The notes: a model not told the origin generated them from the sequence alone. Positions 9,091 through 18,345 are shown, numbered from the stretch's first letter. The stretch: 64,000 nucleotides of DNA from Allobosea thiooxidans (GCF_900168195.1 NZ_FUYX01000003.1:186001-250000); one strand, 5' to 3'. Made by a program: numbers and translations.

Positions 9091-9173
9091 CGTCATTCTC
9101 GGGCTTGCCCCGAAAATCTCGGGACGAGCGGGCTCCGATTCAGAGAGGGTCGGGTCAAGCCCGACCATGACGG
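9091..9173. repeat. Palindromic intergenic repeat, family B, copy 2
   Basis: Lies between sdhE and mfd. It begins CGTCATTCTCGGGCTTGCC and ends GGTCAAGCCCGACCATGACGG. A short extra GCGTCATTCTG fragment precedes it near 9072, looking like a partial duplication of the left end. Confidence 0.7.
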
Positions 9174-9185
9174 CCGGCGCCGCAC

Positions 9186-9482
9186 TCACACATGAATCGG
9201 CTTGTCATGATGGTGGAAGGCCTTGAGCCGCCGGAACAGCTCTGAATCATAGTTCTCCGGCAGGGCGATCTCGCCGGTGATCCAGCCGAGCAGGTCGCGA
9301 TCCGGCACCTCGATCAGGCGTTCGAACTCATCGAGCTCGGCATCGTCGAAGCCGGCGATGGCCTCGTCGGCGAAGCGGCCCATGATCAGGTCCATCTCGC
9401 GCATGCCGCGATGCCAGGCGCGGAACAGCACCTTGCGGCGGCGCGGGTCGAGATCGGCGCTGGAGCGGGTCGAACCGGACAT
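9186..9482 (-). CDS. sdhE: FAD assembly factor SdhE (succinate dehydrogenase assembly factor 2)
   Basis: Small cytoplasmic protein of 98 aa that promotes covalent FAD attachment to the flavoprotein subunit of succinate dehydrogenase. The signature RGMREMD motif is at residues 25-31 within a compact helical domain, and the C-terminal half has the family pattern LIEVPDRDLLGWITG. The ATG at 9482 gives standard family length. It is divergent from recG, with about 160 bp shared upstream, and upstream of mfd. An overlapping long reading frame reaching 10652 on the same strand is only an extension through antisense recG. Confidence 0.93.
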   Translation of the reverse strand: MSGSTRSSADLDPRRRKVLFRAWHRGMREMDLIMGRFADEAIAGFDDAELDEFERLIEVPDRDLLGWITGEIALPENYDSELFRRLKAFHHHDKPIHV

Positions 9483-9641
9483 GAGGACCTCGGGCGAGAA
9501 AACCGTGGGGGACGGCGCAATGGCAAACGAGCCGGCCCCATCGCGGAGCCTGCTTATGCAGGTTATATAGCGACGCAACCCGGCGGAGTCAGCGGCCGAA
9601 CCGCCGCGATCTTCGCGCTCCTGACAGTTTCGCGAGACGAT

Positions 9642-11744
9642 TTGCGCCCTTCCGTCCTCGATCCGCTCTTCGCCCCCGTCACCACGCTCTCCGGCGTGGG
9701 GCCGAAGCTCGGCAAGGTTCTCGACCGTTTCCTCGGCAGCGAAACGCAGGCCGCGCGCGTGGTCGACCTGATGTTCCACCTGCCGAGCGGCGCCGTCGAC
9801 CGGCGGCCGAGCCCGTCGATCGCCGACGCGCCGATCGGCGACATCGCGACCTTCACCGCCCGGGTCAGCGAGCATCGCGCCGCCCCTGCGGGCAAGGCGA
9901 AGGCGCCCTATCGCATCATCGTCGAGGACGAGACCGGAGACGTCACGCTGGTCTTCTTCCACGCCGATTCCCGCCATCTCGCGCAGAACCTGCCGATCGG
10001 CGCCTACCGGATCATCTCGGGCAAGCTCGAGCTCTGGGAAGGCATGCGCCAGATGGTGCATCCCGAGCGCGTCCTCGATCCCAAGCTGGCTGCCAGCCTG
10101 CCCGCCTTCGAGCCGGTCTATCCGCTGACCGAGGGCATCGGCGCGCGCGTGATGATGCGGATCGTGCAGGCGGCGGCCGAGCGCTGCCCGGAGATGCCGG
10201 AATGGCAGGACCCGGCCTTCCTCGCCAAGAGCGATTTCCCGCCCTTCCGCCAAGCGGTCGAGGCCCTGCACCATCCTGCCGATCGCAAGGCTGCCGAGGG
10301 TGACACCGTGGCACGCCGGCGCATCGGCTATGACGAATTGCTGGCGAGCCAGATCGCGCTCGCGCTCGTCCGCCGCCAGCAGAAGAAGATCGCCGGCCGG
10401 GCCACCAGCGGCGATGGCGGGATTCGCTTCCGCATCCAGTCCGCCCTGCCCTTCGCGCTGACCGAGGGCCAGCAAAAGGCGATCGCCGACATCCATTCCG
10501 ACATGGCCAAGCCCGAGCGGATGCTGCGCCTCCTCCAGGGCGATGTCGGCTCCGGCAAGACGGTGGTCGCGCTGATGGCGATGGCGGCCGCTGCCGAAGC
10601 CGGCCGGCAGTCCGTGCTGATGGCGCCGACCGAAATCCTCGCCCGCCAGCATGCCGAGAGGCTGGCGCCGCTGGCCGAGAAGGCGGGCTTAAAGCTCGCC
10701 CTGCTGACCGGGCGCGAGAAGGGCGCCGGGCGCCGGCAGGTGCTCGAAGGGCTCGCGAACGGCTCGATCGACATCGCCGTCGGCACCCATGCGCTGTTCC
10801 AGGAGGGCGTCGCCTTTCATGACCTCGCGCTCGCCGTGGTCGACGAGCAGCACCGCTTCGGCGTGCACCAGCGCCTGCTGCTCGGATCGAAGGGCGAGGC
10901 CGTCGACGTGCTGGTCATGACCGCGACGCCGATCCCGCGCACGCTGGCGCTGACCTGGTTCGGCGACATGGATGTCTCGATCCTCTCGGAGAAGCCGGCG
11001 GGCCGGAAGCCGATCGTGACCCGCGCCATCTCCTCCGAACGCTATGACGAGGTCGTCGGGGCGATCGGCCGGGCGATCGAGAGCGGAGCGCAGGCCTATT
11101 GGGTCTGCCCGCTGGTGCAGGAATCCGACACGCTCGACGTCGCCGCGGCGCAGGAGCGCTACGAGGCCCTGCGCGAGATCTTCGGCGCGAAGGTCGGGCT
11201 GCTGCACGGCCAGATGCCCGGCCGCGAGAAGGACGCCGCCATGGCCGGTTTCGTCGCCGGCGATACGCGCATCCTCGTCTCGACCACGGTCATCGAGGTC
11301 GGCGTCGACGTGCCCAATGCCAGCGTCATGGTGATCGAGCATGCCGAGCGCTTCGGCCTCGCCCAGCTCCACCAGTTGCGCGGGCGGATCGGACGCGGCT
11401 CGGCCGCCTCGACCTGCCTGCTGCTCTACAAGGGCCCGCTCGGGCCGATCGCCGAGGCGCGGCTCACCATCATGCGCGAGACCGAGGACGGGTTCCGCAT
11501 CGCCGAGGAGGACCTGCGGCTGCGCGGCGAAGGCGAGGTGCTCGGCACCAAGCAATCCGGCTCGCCCGACTGGCGCATCGCCCGGCCGGAGACCGATGGT
11601 GACCTGCTGGCGGCGGCGCGCGACGATGCCCGGCTCCTGATCGAGCGCGATCCGCATCTGGAGACGCCGCGCGGCCAGGCGATCCGGGCGCTGCTCTATC
11701 TGTTCGAGCGCGACGTGGCGATCCGGCTGTTGAGGGCCGGCTGA
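9642..11744 (+). CDS. recG: ATP-dependent DNA helicase RecG
   Basis: Superfamily 2 helicase that regresses stalled replication forks and processes Holliday junctions. I chose the TTG at 9642 because it yields the family N-terminus (M)RPSVLDPLFAPVTTL and 700 aa. Upstream in-frame codons would add residues not typical of RecG and would run into the sdhE promoter. After the OB-fold wedge domain, Walker A GDVGSGKT is near residue 300, the DEQH box near 400, and the helicase motifs VSTTVIEVGVDVPNA and QLRGRIGRG follow. Its end is 8 bp from the convergent ridA-like gene. Confidence 0.95.
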   Translation: MRPSVLDPLFAPVTTLSGVGPKLGKVLDRFLGSETQAARVVDLMFHLPSGAVDRRPSPSIADAPIGDIATFTARVSEHRAAPAGKAKAPYRIIVEDETGDVTLVFFHADSRHLAQNLPIGAYRIISGKLELWEGMRQMVHPERVLDPKLAASLPAFEPVYPLTEGIGARVMMRIVQAAAERCPEMPEWQDPAFLAKSDFPPFRQAVEALHHPADRKAAEGDTVARRRIGYDELLASQIALALVRRQQKKIAGRATSGDGGIRFRIQSALPFALTEGQQKAIADIHSDMAKPERMLRLLQGDVGSGKTVVALMAMAAAAEAGRQSVLMAPTEILARQHAERLAPLAEKAGLKLALLTGREKGAGRRQVLEGLANGSIDIAVGTHALFQEGVAFHDLALAVVDEQHRFGVHQRLLLGSKGEAVDVLVMTATPIPRTLALTWFGDMDVSILSEKPAGRKPIVTRAISSERYDEVVGAIGRAIESGAQAYWVCPLVQESDTLDVAAAQERYEALREIFGAKVGLLHGQMPGREKDAAMAGFVAGDTRILVSTTVIEVGVDVPNASVMVIEHAERFGLAQLHQLRGRIGRGSAASTCLLLYKGPLGPIAEARLTIMRETEDGFRIAEEDLRLRGEGEVLGTKQSGSPDWRIARPETDGDLLAAARDDARLLIERDPHLETPRGQAIRALLYLFERDVAIRLLRAG

Positions 11745-11752
11745 AGCGGCTT

Positions 11753-12172
11753 TCAGCCTTTCCCGGCAGTGGCATTCGCAGCGGCCGGAACGCGGGCGAT
11801 CACTTTGATCTCGAAATCGAAGCCCGCGAGCCAGGTCACGCCGACGGCCGTCCAGGCCGGATAGGGCGGATCGCCGATTTCCGTGGCTCGGACGGCCAGC
11901 ATCCTGTCGAACTGCGTCTGCGGGTCGGTGTGGAAGGAGGTCACGTCGATCACGTCGTCGAAAGTCGCGCCCGCAGCGGCCAGCACTGCGCGCAGATTGG
12001 CGAAAGCGCGCCGAACCTGATCCTCGAACACGGGTTCGGGTGTTCCGTCCTCGCGGCTGCCGACCTGTCCCGATACAAAGAGCAGATCGCCGGAGCGGAT
12101 GGCGGCCGAATATTGATGGACGTCGTAGAGGGCGTGGCGGTCGGCTGGAAAAATGGCGTCACGTTTGGCCAT
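11753..12172 (-). CDS. RidA family protein (YjgF/YER057c/UK114)
   Basis: Protein of 139 aa with the RidA fold signature: LLFVSGQVG near residue 30 and a central FANLRAVLAAAGATFDDV helix. The C-terminal region (YPAWTAVGV) lacks the clear Arg of the canonical enamine/imine deaminase site, where RidA proper has R-x-x-V. It may therefore belong to a RidA-like subfamily (Rid4-7) with a different activity. It is convergent with recG (8-bp gap) and lies on the same strand as, and downstream of, the SDR gene at 12255, possibly in one transcript. The substrate is unknown. Confidence 0.85.
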   Translation of the reverse strand: MAKRDAIFPADRHALYDVHQYSAAIRSGDLLFVSGQVGSREDGTPEPVFEDQVRRAFANLRAVLAAAGATFDDVIDVTSFHTDPQTQFDRMLAVRATEIGDPPYPAWTAVGVTWLAGFDFEIKVIARVPAAANATAGKG

Positions 12173-12254
12173 GGCATTGCCTCATGGAATCTTCGAATGA
12201 GAAATTGGCTTGAAATCCCGCCGGATTTCGCTTGGCGGGCCGACGGGTGAGCAT

Positions 12255-13103
12255 TCAGAGCCGTGCGAGTTCCGCCTCGGTGAAGTCGGCCGCGACCGAG
12301 ATCTCCTTCTGGCTGTCGAGCTCCGCGATCCGGCCGCTGAGCGCTTTCCGAATGCCGTCATAGGCGTCGGCGCCGAGCACGAGGCGCCTTGGAAGCGGCC
12401 CCTTCTGGTCGGCGAGCGCGATCATCGCCGCGGTCACCCGCTCGGGATCGCCCTTGACCACCCAGGAGCCGCGAACTGCCGCGCGGGTCTGGCCGACCGG
12501 TGTCTCCTCATAGGCAGCGATGGCTTCGGCATGGGCGAGATTGCCGCCGAACTCCGTACGCGTCGGGCCGGGCTCGACCAGGGTGAGCTCGATGCCGAAA
12601 GGCGCGACTTCGAGCGCCACGGTCTCGACGAAGCCTTCGATGCCCCATTTGGTCGCGTGATAGAGACCGAGGCCCGGATAGACGATCTGCCCTCCCTCGC
12701 TGGAGAGTTGCTGGATCCGGCCGCCGCCCTGTTTGCGCAGATGCGCCAAGGCGGCCTGGATCAGCGTGATCGAGCCGATGAGATTGGTCGCGATGATGTC
12801 GCGGACCTGCTGGTCGCTCACCTCCTCGGCTGCACCGACGAGACCATAGCCGGCATTGCTGACGACGATATCGATACGGCCGCGTTGTTCGAAGGCACGG
12901 TCGACCGCAGCGCGCACGGAACCCTGATCCCTGAGGTCGAGCGCGATGATGTGCAGGCGCTGCGGATAGCGCTCGCGCAGATCGGGAAGCGCATCTGCCT
13001 TCCGGCTGGTTCCAATGACGCTATCGCCGCGCGCCAGCGCCTTCTGCGCCAGAATCCGGCCGAGCCCGGACGAAACACCGGTTATGAGCCAGGTTTTCTG
13101 CAT
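12255..13103 (-). CDS. SDR family NAD(P)-dependent oxidoreductase
   Basis: Classical short-chain dehydrogenase of 282 aa. The cofactor motif TGVSSGLG is at residues 7-14, the NAG motif is in VSNAGYG, and the catalytic YHATK appears in GLYHATKWGIEGF. The ATG at 13103 is preceded by GGGAGG at suitable distance and gives the usual QKTWLITG N-terminus, so a longer upstream frame was not used. The long C-terminal tail is typical of 280-residue SDRs acting on xenobiotic ketones or aldehydes. It is divergent from the LysR-type gene at 13203 across 99 bp, which suggests control by that regulator. The substrate cannot be assigned. Confidence 0.9.
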   Translation of the reverse strand: MQKTWLITGVSSGLGRILAQKALARGDSVIGTSRKADALPDLRERYPQRLHIIALDLRDQGSVRAAVDRAFEQRGRIDIVVSNAGYGLVGAAEEVSDQQVRDIIATNLIGSITLIQAALAHLRKQGGGRIQQLSSEGGQIVYPGLGLYHATKWGIEGFVETVALEVAPFGIELTLVEPGPTRTEFGGNLAHAEAIAAYEETPVGQTRAAVRGSWVVKGDPERVTAAMIALADQKGPLPRRLVLGADAYDGIRKALSGRIAELDSQKEISVAADFTEAELARL

Positions 13104-13156
13104 ATCCCACACCTCCCGATTTGACACCGGTATGAGATAGAGGAGAAGCATTGTTT

Positions 13157-13175
13157 GGATTAGACGCTTAAATCC
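13157..13175. promoter_or_regulatory. Candidate LysR-type operator in the SDR/LysR divergent spacer
   Basis: The spacer contains GGATT, nine bases, then AATCC, a dyad centred in an AT-richer stretch between the two divergent starts. Position and size fit a LysR-family binding site, but no motif collection was checked. Confidence 0.35.
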
Positions 13176-13202
13176 GCATGGGTTGATGCTGGATCGCCAT
13201 CA

Positions 13203-14095
13203 ATGAATCGCCCTTCGCTCAACGACCTCACCGCCTTCGTGGCCGTCGCGACCCGCCGCAGCTTCCGCCATGCGGCGGATGAGCTCGGCATGGCGCCGTC
13301 CACCCTGAGCCATGCGATGCGCGCCCTCGAGGAGCGCATGGGCGTGCGCCTGCTCAACCGCACGACGCGCAGTGTTTCACCGACCGAGGCGGGTTCGAGC
13401 TGCTCGGCCGGCTTCAGCCTGCACTCGCCAACCTTGACGATGCTCTCGACAGCATCGCGACGTTCCGCGGCAGCGTGGCCGGAAACGTTCGGATCAACGC
13501 GCCGCGGCTGGCGGCGGGACTGCTCGTCCGCGAGGTGCTGCCTTTGATGGCCGAGCGGTTCCCGGGCGTGGTCGTCGACATCGTCGTGGAGGGACGGCTG
13601 GTCGACATCGTATCGGCTGGCTTCGATGCCGGCGTGCGCCTGGTCGGATCGATCCACAAGGACATGGTCGCCGTGCCGCTCGGCGCCGCGATCAGCTTCA
13701 TCTGTGTCGCGTCGCCGGCCTATCTCGAACGCTTCGGCGAACCGGGCAGCCCGGAGGAACTGGAAAGCCATCGCTGCATCGGCCACCGGATGCCCAGTGG
13801 CAAGCTCTATCGCTGGGAGTTCGAGCGGGCCGGACAGGAGCTGACGATCGAGGTGGGCGGACCGGTCATTCTCGACGACGAGGAGTTGATGGTCGACGCT
13901 GCGATCAACGACCTGGGCATCGCCTATGTCGCCAGCCCGGCCGCCGAGAGGGCCTTGGCCGGGGGGCGCCTGCGCCAGGTCCTGACTGCCTGGACGCCGG
14001 CTCCGGAAGGGGTGGCGGTCTATTATCCGGGGCACCGAGCGGTGCCACCGGCGCTGCGGGCCTTTCTCGATGTCGTGAAGACGCTGCAAAGATAG
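13203..14095 (+). pseudogene. LysR family transcriptional regulator, frameshifted
   Basis: A LysR-type regulator in two frames. The first frame encodes the N-terminal winged helix-turn-helix (LNDLTAFVAVATRRSFRHAA, then LGMAPSTLSHAMRALEERMG and SPTEAG), after which it runs into unrelated residues and stops at 13547. The expected continuation (LLGRLQPALANLDDAL, then the substrate-binding domain) is found in another frame ending at 14095. The switch needs one missing base near 13392-13398. The combined length of about 297 codons is normal for the family and the second half is otherwise uninterrupted. Either the gene was recently inactivated or the base is a sequencing or assembly error. It is divergent from the SDR gene, its likely target. 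Confidence 0.85.
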
Positions 14096-14164
14096 CCGCT
14101 AGCAATCCCGATCAAGCGCGGCTCTCTTGCCTCCGCCATGGTGCCGGTGCTTCGTGGAGAGAGC

Positions 14165-14998
14165 ATGGACCCGGTCAAGACAGCTATCTGGTGCATCGAG
14201 AGCCGCTTCGCCTCCGAGCTTTCGCTCGACGAGATCGCGGAGGTCTGCGGCGTCTCGCGCTTCCATCTCAGCCGCGCCTTCGGCGTGGCGACCGGCCGCT
14301 CGGTGATGCGCTATGTGCGCGAACGGCGGCTTTCGGAGGCCGCCCGGCAGCTTGCCGACGGCGCCCCCGATATCCTCTCGGTCGCGCTCGACTGGGGTTA
14401 TGGCTCCCACGAGGCCTTCACCCGCGCCTTTCGCGAGCAATTCGGCGTCACGCCGGAAGAGCTGCGCGGCCGGCGCGACCTGTCCTCGTTCGCTCTCATG
14501 GAGCCACTTTCCATGCATGACATCGCCCCCACCCCCATCGCCGAGCCGCGCATCGTCATGGGGAAGCCGCTGCTGATCGCCGGTTTCAGCGGCCATTTCT
14601 CGATGGACAACACCCAGGGCATCCCGCTGCTCTGGCAGAAGATCGCCCCGCATTTCGGGCATATCCCCGGCCAGCGCGGACATGTCGTCTACGGCGCGAG
14701 CTATAATTGCGACGAGCTCGGCTCCTTCGACTACATCGCCGGTGCAGAGGTCTCCTCCTTCGGCGGACTTGCGGAGGAGTTTGCACGGCTCAGCGTGCCG
14801 GAGCAGCTCTGCGCCGTGTTCGAGCATCACGGCCACATCACCGGCATCGCCCAGACCTTCAAGGCGATCTGGCAGAATTGGCTGCCGAAATCGGGGCGCG
14901 AACCCGCGATGGGCGTCAAGCTTGAGCGCGTGGACGAGCGCTTCGACGGCGCGACAGGCAACGGCATCGTCGAGATCTGGGTGCCGCTCAAGGGCTAG
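14165..14998 (+). CDS. AraC family transcriptional regulator with GyrI-like effector-binding domain
   Basis: A 277-aa regulator. Residues 1-105 are a tandem helix-turn-helix AraC domain (LSLDEIAEVCGVSRFHLSRA, and the second HTH around WGYGSHEAFTRAFREQFGV). Residues from about 125 to the end form a GyrI-like/SOUL-type small-molecule binding domain (KPLLIAGFSGHF and the YNCDELGSFDYIAGAEV stretch). The ATG at 14165 is preceded by GGAGAG and was preferred over one nine codons upstream. This domain order resembles Rob/SoxS-related multidrug-sensing regulators. No obvious target gene lies next to it; the downstream DUF502 gene is convergent. Confidence 0.88.
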   Translation: MDPVKTAIWCIESRFASELSLDEIAEVCGVSRFHLSRAFGVATGRSVMRYVRERRLSEAARQLADGAPDILSVALDWGYGSHEAFTRAFREQFGVTPEELRGRRDLSSFALMEPLSMHDIAPTPIAEPRIVMGKPLLIAGFSGHFSMDNTQGIPLLWQKIAPHFGHIPGQRGHVVYGASYNCDELGSFDYIAGAEVSSFGGLAEEFARLSVPEQLCAVFEHHGHITGIAQTFKAIWQNWLPKSGREPAMGVKLERVDERFDGATGNGIVEIWVPLKG

Positions 14999-15010
14999 CG
15001 CACGCGCCGA

Positions 15011-15748
15011 TCAGGTCGTTTCGGCCTGATCGGCCCCGGCTTTGGCGGCGGGTTTCGCCTCGAGCTTCGGCTTGCCCTGTTCGCCGGGCTGGATCAGCCC
15101 GGCTGACATGATGAGCTTGGCGCCATCCTCGACCGAGATCGACAGTTCCACGATCTCGCGCCGCGGCAGGTAGAAGAAGAAGCCGGTGGTCGGGTTCGGT
15201 GTGCAGGGCATGAAGACGCCGACCTGCTCGCCGCCATCCGGCAGCCGCCCGGCGATCTCGGGCGCCGCCTCCTGCGCGATGAAGACGATCGACCACATGC
15301 CGGGCTGAGGAAACTGCACCATGCCGACCTTGCGGAAGGAGGTGCCGGACTGCGAAAAGATCGTCTCGAAGACCTGCTTCACGCCCTTGTAGAGGCTACG
15401 CACCACCGGCATGCGGCCGAGAATCGCCTCGCCCGCATTGAGCAGCGAGCGCCCGACGAGATTGGCGGTGAGGAAGCCGAGCAGCGTCAGCCCGACGAAG
15501 GCGATGACGAGGCCGAAGCCCGGCACGGGGTAAGGCAGGTAAGAATCAGGCAGGTAGGAATTCGGGATGAGCGGCTTCACCAGCCCGTCGATGAAGTTGA
15601 TGAACCACCAGGTGACAGAGGCGGTGATGGCGAGCGGGGCAGCAATGACAAGCCCGGTCAGGAAATAGCGGCGCAGCCGTGCGCCCCAGGTCGGCCGCAG
15701 GATATCCGTCGGCAGTATGAGGCGGGGATCGGGCGGCCCGGCGGTCAT
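15011..15748 (-). CDS. DUF502 family membrane protein
   Basis: A 245-aa protein with an N-terminal cytoplasmic stretch and two membrane segments (about residues 28-50, YFLTGLVIAAPLAITASVTW, and about 75-97, GFGLVIAFVGLTLLGFLTAN). A conserved soluble domain follows, with PVVRSLYKGVKQVFETIF, matching the DUF502 family. The C-terminus is Ala/Lys-rich and probably flexible. The biochemical role of the family is unknown. It converges with the AraC gene (12-bp gap) and is divergent from the YbaN-like gene. Confidence 0.85.
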   Translation of the reverse strand: MTAGPPDPRLILPTDILRPTWGARLRRYFLTGLVIAAPLAITASVTWWFINFIDGLVKPLIPNSYLPDSYLPYPVPGFGLVIAFVGLTLLGFLTANLVGRSLLNAGEAILGRMPVVRSLYKGVKQVFETIFSQSGTSFRKVGMVQFPQPGMWSIVFIAQEAAPEIAGRLPDGGEQVGVFMPCTPNPTTGFFFYLPRREIVELSISVEDGAKLIMSAGLIQPGEQGKPKLEAKPAAKAGADQAETT

Positions 15749-15874
15749 CTCTCTCCCCCAAACACCGGCGCGACCTCCCGTCGGCTTGCCGGCGCCATCA
15801 TGCGCCGCGATATGACAAGATAGGCGAGGCAGCGCTATCCGCCAGCCCCGAGATCCGCAAGCAAGGATGAGGCC

Positions 15875-16261
15875 GTGGACAAGGACGATGCACCGGCACG
15901 CCGTTGGCCGCGGCCGCTCCTGTTCTTCGCCGGCTGGATATTCACCGCGCTGGGCGTCGCCGGGCTCGTCCTGCCGCTGATGCCGGGAACGGTGTTCCTG
16001 ATTCTCGCGGCCTGGTGCTTCTCGCGATCATCGCCGCGCTTCGAGGCCTGGCTCATCGGCCATCCGCAGCTCGGCCCGCATGTCAGGCTCTGGCGCCAGA
16101 CCGGCGCGATCGCCCGGCGCGCGAAATTCCTTGCCTGCGGCTCGATGGTGCTGAGCTTTGCCCTGCTGACGCAAACAAGCGCGCCGCCAGTGGCGCTGGC
16201 GGCGACGGCGATCTGCCTGATCGGCGCCGGCACCTATGTGGCGAGCCGGCCCGAGCGCTGA
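15875..16261 (+). CDS. YbaN family membrane protein (DUF454)
   Basis: A small inner-membrane protein of 128 aa starting at GTG 15875. It shows the DUF454 pattern: a first helix, then LGVAGLVLPLMPGTVFLILAAW, then the conserved FSRSSPRFEAWLIGHPQLGP loop, and two further hydrophobic helices. Function is unknown across the family. It is convergent with glmS, with a family A repeat in the 140-bp gap. Confidence 0.87.
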   Translation: MDKDDAPARRWPRPLLFFAGWIFTALGVAGLVLPLMPGTVFLILAAWCFSRSSPRFEAWLIGHPQLGPHVRLWRQTGAIARRAKFLACGSMVLSFALLTQTSAPPVALAATAICLIGAGTYVASRPER

Positions 16262-16282
16262 ACGAGCTATGGCGTGCCCTTG

Positions 16283-16384
16283 CCGTGATTGCGAGGAGCG
16301 AAACGACGAAGCAATCCAGCGGCCGCGGGGCGGGACGGTGTCACCCCGTCCTCCTGGCTTGCTTCGCTGCGCTCGCAATGACGG
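16283..16384. repeat. Palindromic intergenic repeat, family A, copy 2
   Basis: Lies between convergent ybaN-like and glmS genes. It reads CCGTGATTGCGAGGAGCG at the left and GCGCTCGCAATGACGG at the right. The inner stem is degenerate compared with the 5273 copy. Confidence 0.75.
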
Positions 16385-16401
16385 TGAAGACGATCGACGC
16401 C

Positions 16402-18228
16402 TCACTCCACCGTGACGGATTTCGCCAGGTTGCGCGGCTGGTCGACGTCCTTGCCCATGAAGACGGCCGTCTGATAGGCGATCATCTGGATCGGCAGCGC
16501 GTAGACGATCGGCGCGAAGGTCGGGTCCATGTCCGGCATCACGATCGTCGCCTCGGGCTCGATGCCGCATTCGGCGGCGCCCTTGGCGTCGGTGACCAGG
16601 ATGATGCGGCCGCCGCGCGCCGCGACCTCCTGCATATTCGAGGCGGTCTTCTCGAAGAGCGCGTCATGCGGCGCGACGACGATCACCGGCATATCCTCGT
16701 CGATGAGCGCGATCGGCCCGTGCTTCAGCTCGCCCGCCGGATAACCTTCGGCGTGGATGTAGCTGATTTCCTTGAGCTTCAGCGCGCCTTCCAGCGCCAG
16801 CGGGAAGCTGGTTCCGCGGCCGAGATAGAGCACGTCCTTGGCGCGGGACAGCTTGTGCGAAAGCTGCTCGATCTGCGGCTCCAGCTCCAGCGCCCGTGCC
16901 ATCAGTCCCGGCAAGGAGATCAGATTCTGCACATGGTCGGCCTCGTCCTCGGCCGAGAGCGTGCCGCGGGCGCGGGCTGCGGCGAGCGCGAGCGAGGCGA
17001 AAACCGCCAGCTGGCAGACGAAGGCCTTGGTCGAGGCGACGCCGATCTCGGGGCCGGCGAGCGTCTGCGCGACCGCATGGCTCTCGCGCGCGATCGTCGA
17101 GGTCGGCACGTTGACGACCGAGAGGATAGCCTGCCCGTTCTGGCGGGCGTAGCGCAGCCCAGCCAGCGTGTCGGCGGTTTCCCCGGACTGCGAGACGAAG
17201 AGCGCCAGGCCCTGCTCCGGCAGCGGCGCCTCGCGATAGCGGAACTCGGACGCGACATCGATCTCGACCGGCAGGCGCGCCAGCTTCTCGAACCAGTATT
17301 TCGCGATGAGGCCGGCATAATAGGAAGTGCCGCAGGCGCCGATCGTCAGGCGCGACAGGCCCTTCCAGTCGATCTTGTCACCGAAGGGCAGGCGCACCTT
17401 GCCGGCCGCCATATCGAGATACTGCGTCAGCGTATGGCCGACCACCTCGGGCTGCTCGTAGATCTCCTTCGCCATGAAATGGCGGTGGTTGCCCTTCTCG
17501 ACCAGGAAGGCGCCGGCGGCGACGCGCTGGGCGTGGCGCTCCACCTGCGCATTGGTCTTGTCGTAGAAGGTCGCCCCCTTGCGGTTGAGGACGACCCAGT
17601 CGCCCTCCTCCAGATAGGCGATCAGGTTCGTGAAGGGTGCGAGCGCCAGCGCGTCCGAGCCGAGATACATCTCGCCGTCGCCGACGCCGACCGCCAGCGG
17701 CGAACCTTTGCGGGCGCCGATCAGCAGGTCTTCCTGGCCCTGGAACAGGAAGGCGAGCGCGAAGGCGCCGTGCAGGCGCGGCAGGCTGAGCCCGACGGCC
17801 TCGACCGGGGTCTTGCCGCGATCGAGCTCGCGGGTGACGAGATGGGCGACGATCTCGGTGTCCGTCTCGGTGTCGAAGACGTAGCCGTCGGCCTGCAGCT
17901 CGGCGCGCAGCTCGCGGAAATTCTCGATGATGCCGTTATGGACGACCGCCAGCTTCCCGGTCGCATGCGGATGGGCGTTGGTCTCGTTCGGCTTGCCATG
18001 CGTCGCCCAGCGGGTGTGGCCGATGCCGATCAGCCCTTCAAGCGGCTCGGTCGACAGGCGGATCTCGAGATTCTTCAGCTTGCCCTCGGCGCGGCGGCGG
18101 GTGAGCTGACCGGCTTCCAGCGTCGCGACGCCGGCAGAGTCATAGCCACGATACTCCAGCCGACGCAGCGCCTCGACGACCTGCGTCGCGACCGCTTCCT
18201 TGCCCAGAATCCCGACGATGCCGCACAT
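16402..18228 (-). CDS. glmS: Glutamine--fructose-6-phosphate aminotransferase (isomerizing)
   Basis: Makes glucosamine-6-phosphate from fructose-6-phosphate and glutamine, the first step of UDP-GlcNAc synthesis. It has 608 aa starting MCGIVGILG, so Met removal exposes the catalytic Cys; the in-frame extension to 18297 was rejected for that reason. The N-terminal Ntn glutaminase domain (RRLEYRGYDSAG, TRWATHG) is followed by two SIS sugar isomerase domains (LFVSQSGETADTL, then LGRGTSFPLALEGALKLKE) and the family C-terminus KSVTVE. It is downstream of glmU on the same strand, 117 bp apart. No glmS ribozyme was recognised in that gap. Confidence 0.97.
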   Translation of the reverse strand: MCGIVGILGKEAVATQVVEALRRLEYRGYDSAGVATLEAGQLTRRRAEGKLKNLEIRLSTEPLEGLIGIGHTRWATHGKPNETNAHPHATGKLAVVHNGIIENFRELRAELQADGYVFDTETDTEIVAHLVTRELDRGKTPVEAVGLSLPRLHGAFALAFLFQGQEDLLIGARKGSPLAVGVGDGEMYLGSDALALAPFTNLIAYLEEGDWVVLNRKGATFYDKTNAQVERHAQRVAAGAFLVEKGNHRHFMAKEIYEQPEVVGHTLTQYLDMAAGKVRLPFGDKIDWKGLSRLTIGACGTSYYAGLIAKYWFEKLARLPVEIDVASEFRYREAPLPEQGLALFVSQSGETADTLAGLRYARQNGQAILSVVNVPTSTIARESHAVAQTLAGPEIGVASTKAFVCQLAVFASLALAAARARGTLSAEDEADHVQNLISLPGLMARALELEPQIEQLSHKLSRAKDVLYLGRGTSFPLALEGALKLKEISYIHAEGYPAGELKHGPIALIDEDMPVIVVAPHDALFEKTASNMQEVAARGGRIILVTDAKGAAECGIEPEATIVMPDMDPTFAPIVYALPIQMIAYQTAVFMGKDVDQPRNLAKSVTVE

Positions 18229-18345
18229 GGGCGAACCTCTCAAGCCATTGCCGTTGGCGAAAGCGCATAGCCGTGAAACGGGCGGCTGCCCAATCACTAT
18301 GCATGACGAACTGTGAATAGGGGATGGCCTTTCGGCCCTGGGTCG

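Noticed and set aside
5927..9226. 1099-codon open frame on the plus strand opposite mfd
   Set aside because: It lies entirely antisense to a well-supported mfd gene. The predicted protein is Arg/Gly/Asp-rich low-information sequence, the usual result of high GC and strong codon bias.
15904..18270. 788-codon frame running through the ybaN-like gene and opposite glmS
   Set aside because: Shares no motif with any family and overlaps two certain genes.
18229..18345. Possible glmS ribozyme or riboswitch upstream of glmS
   Set aside because: The gap is only 117 bp and I do not see the conserved ribozyme core. The element is typical of Firmicutes rather than this group.
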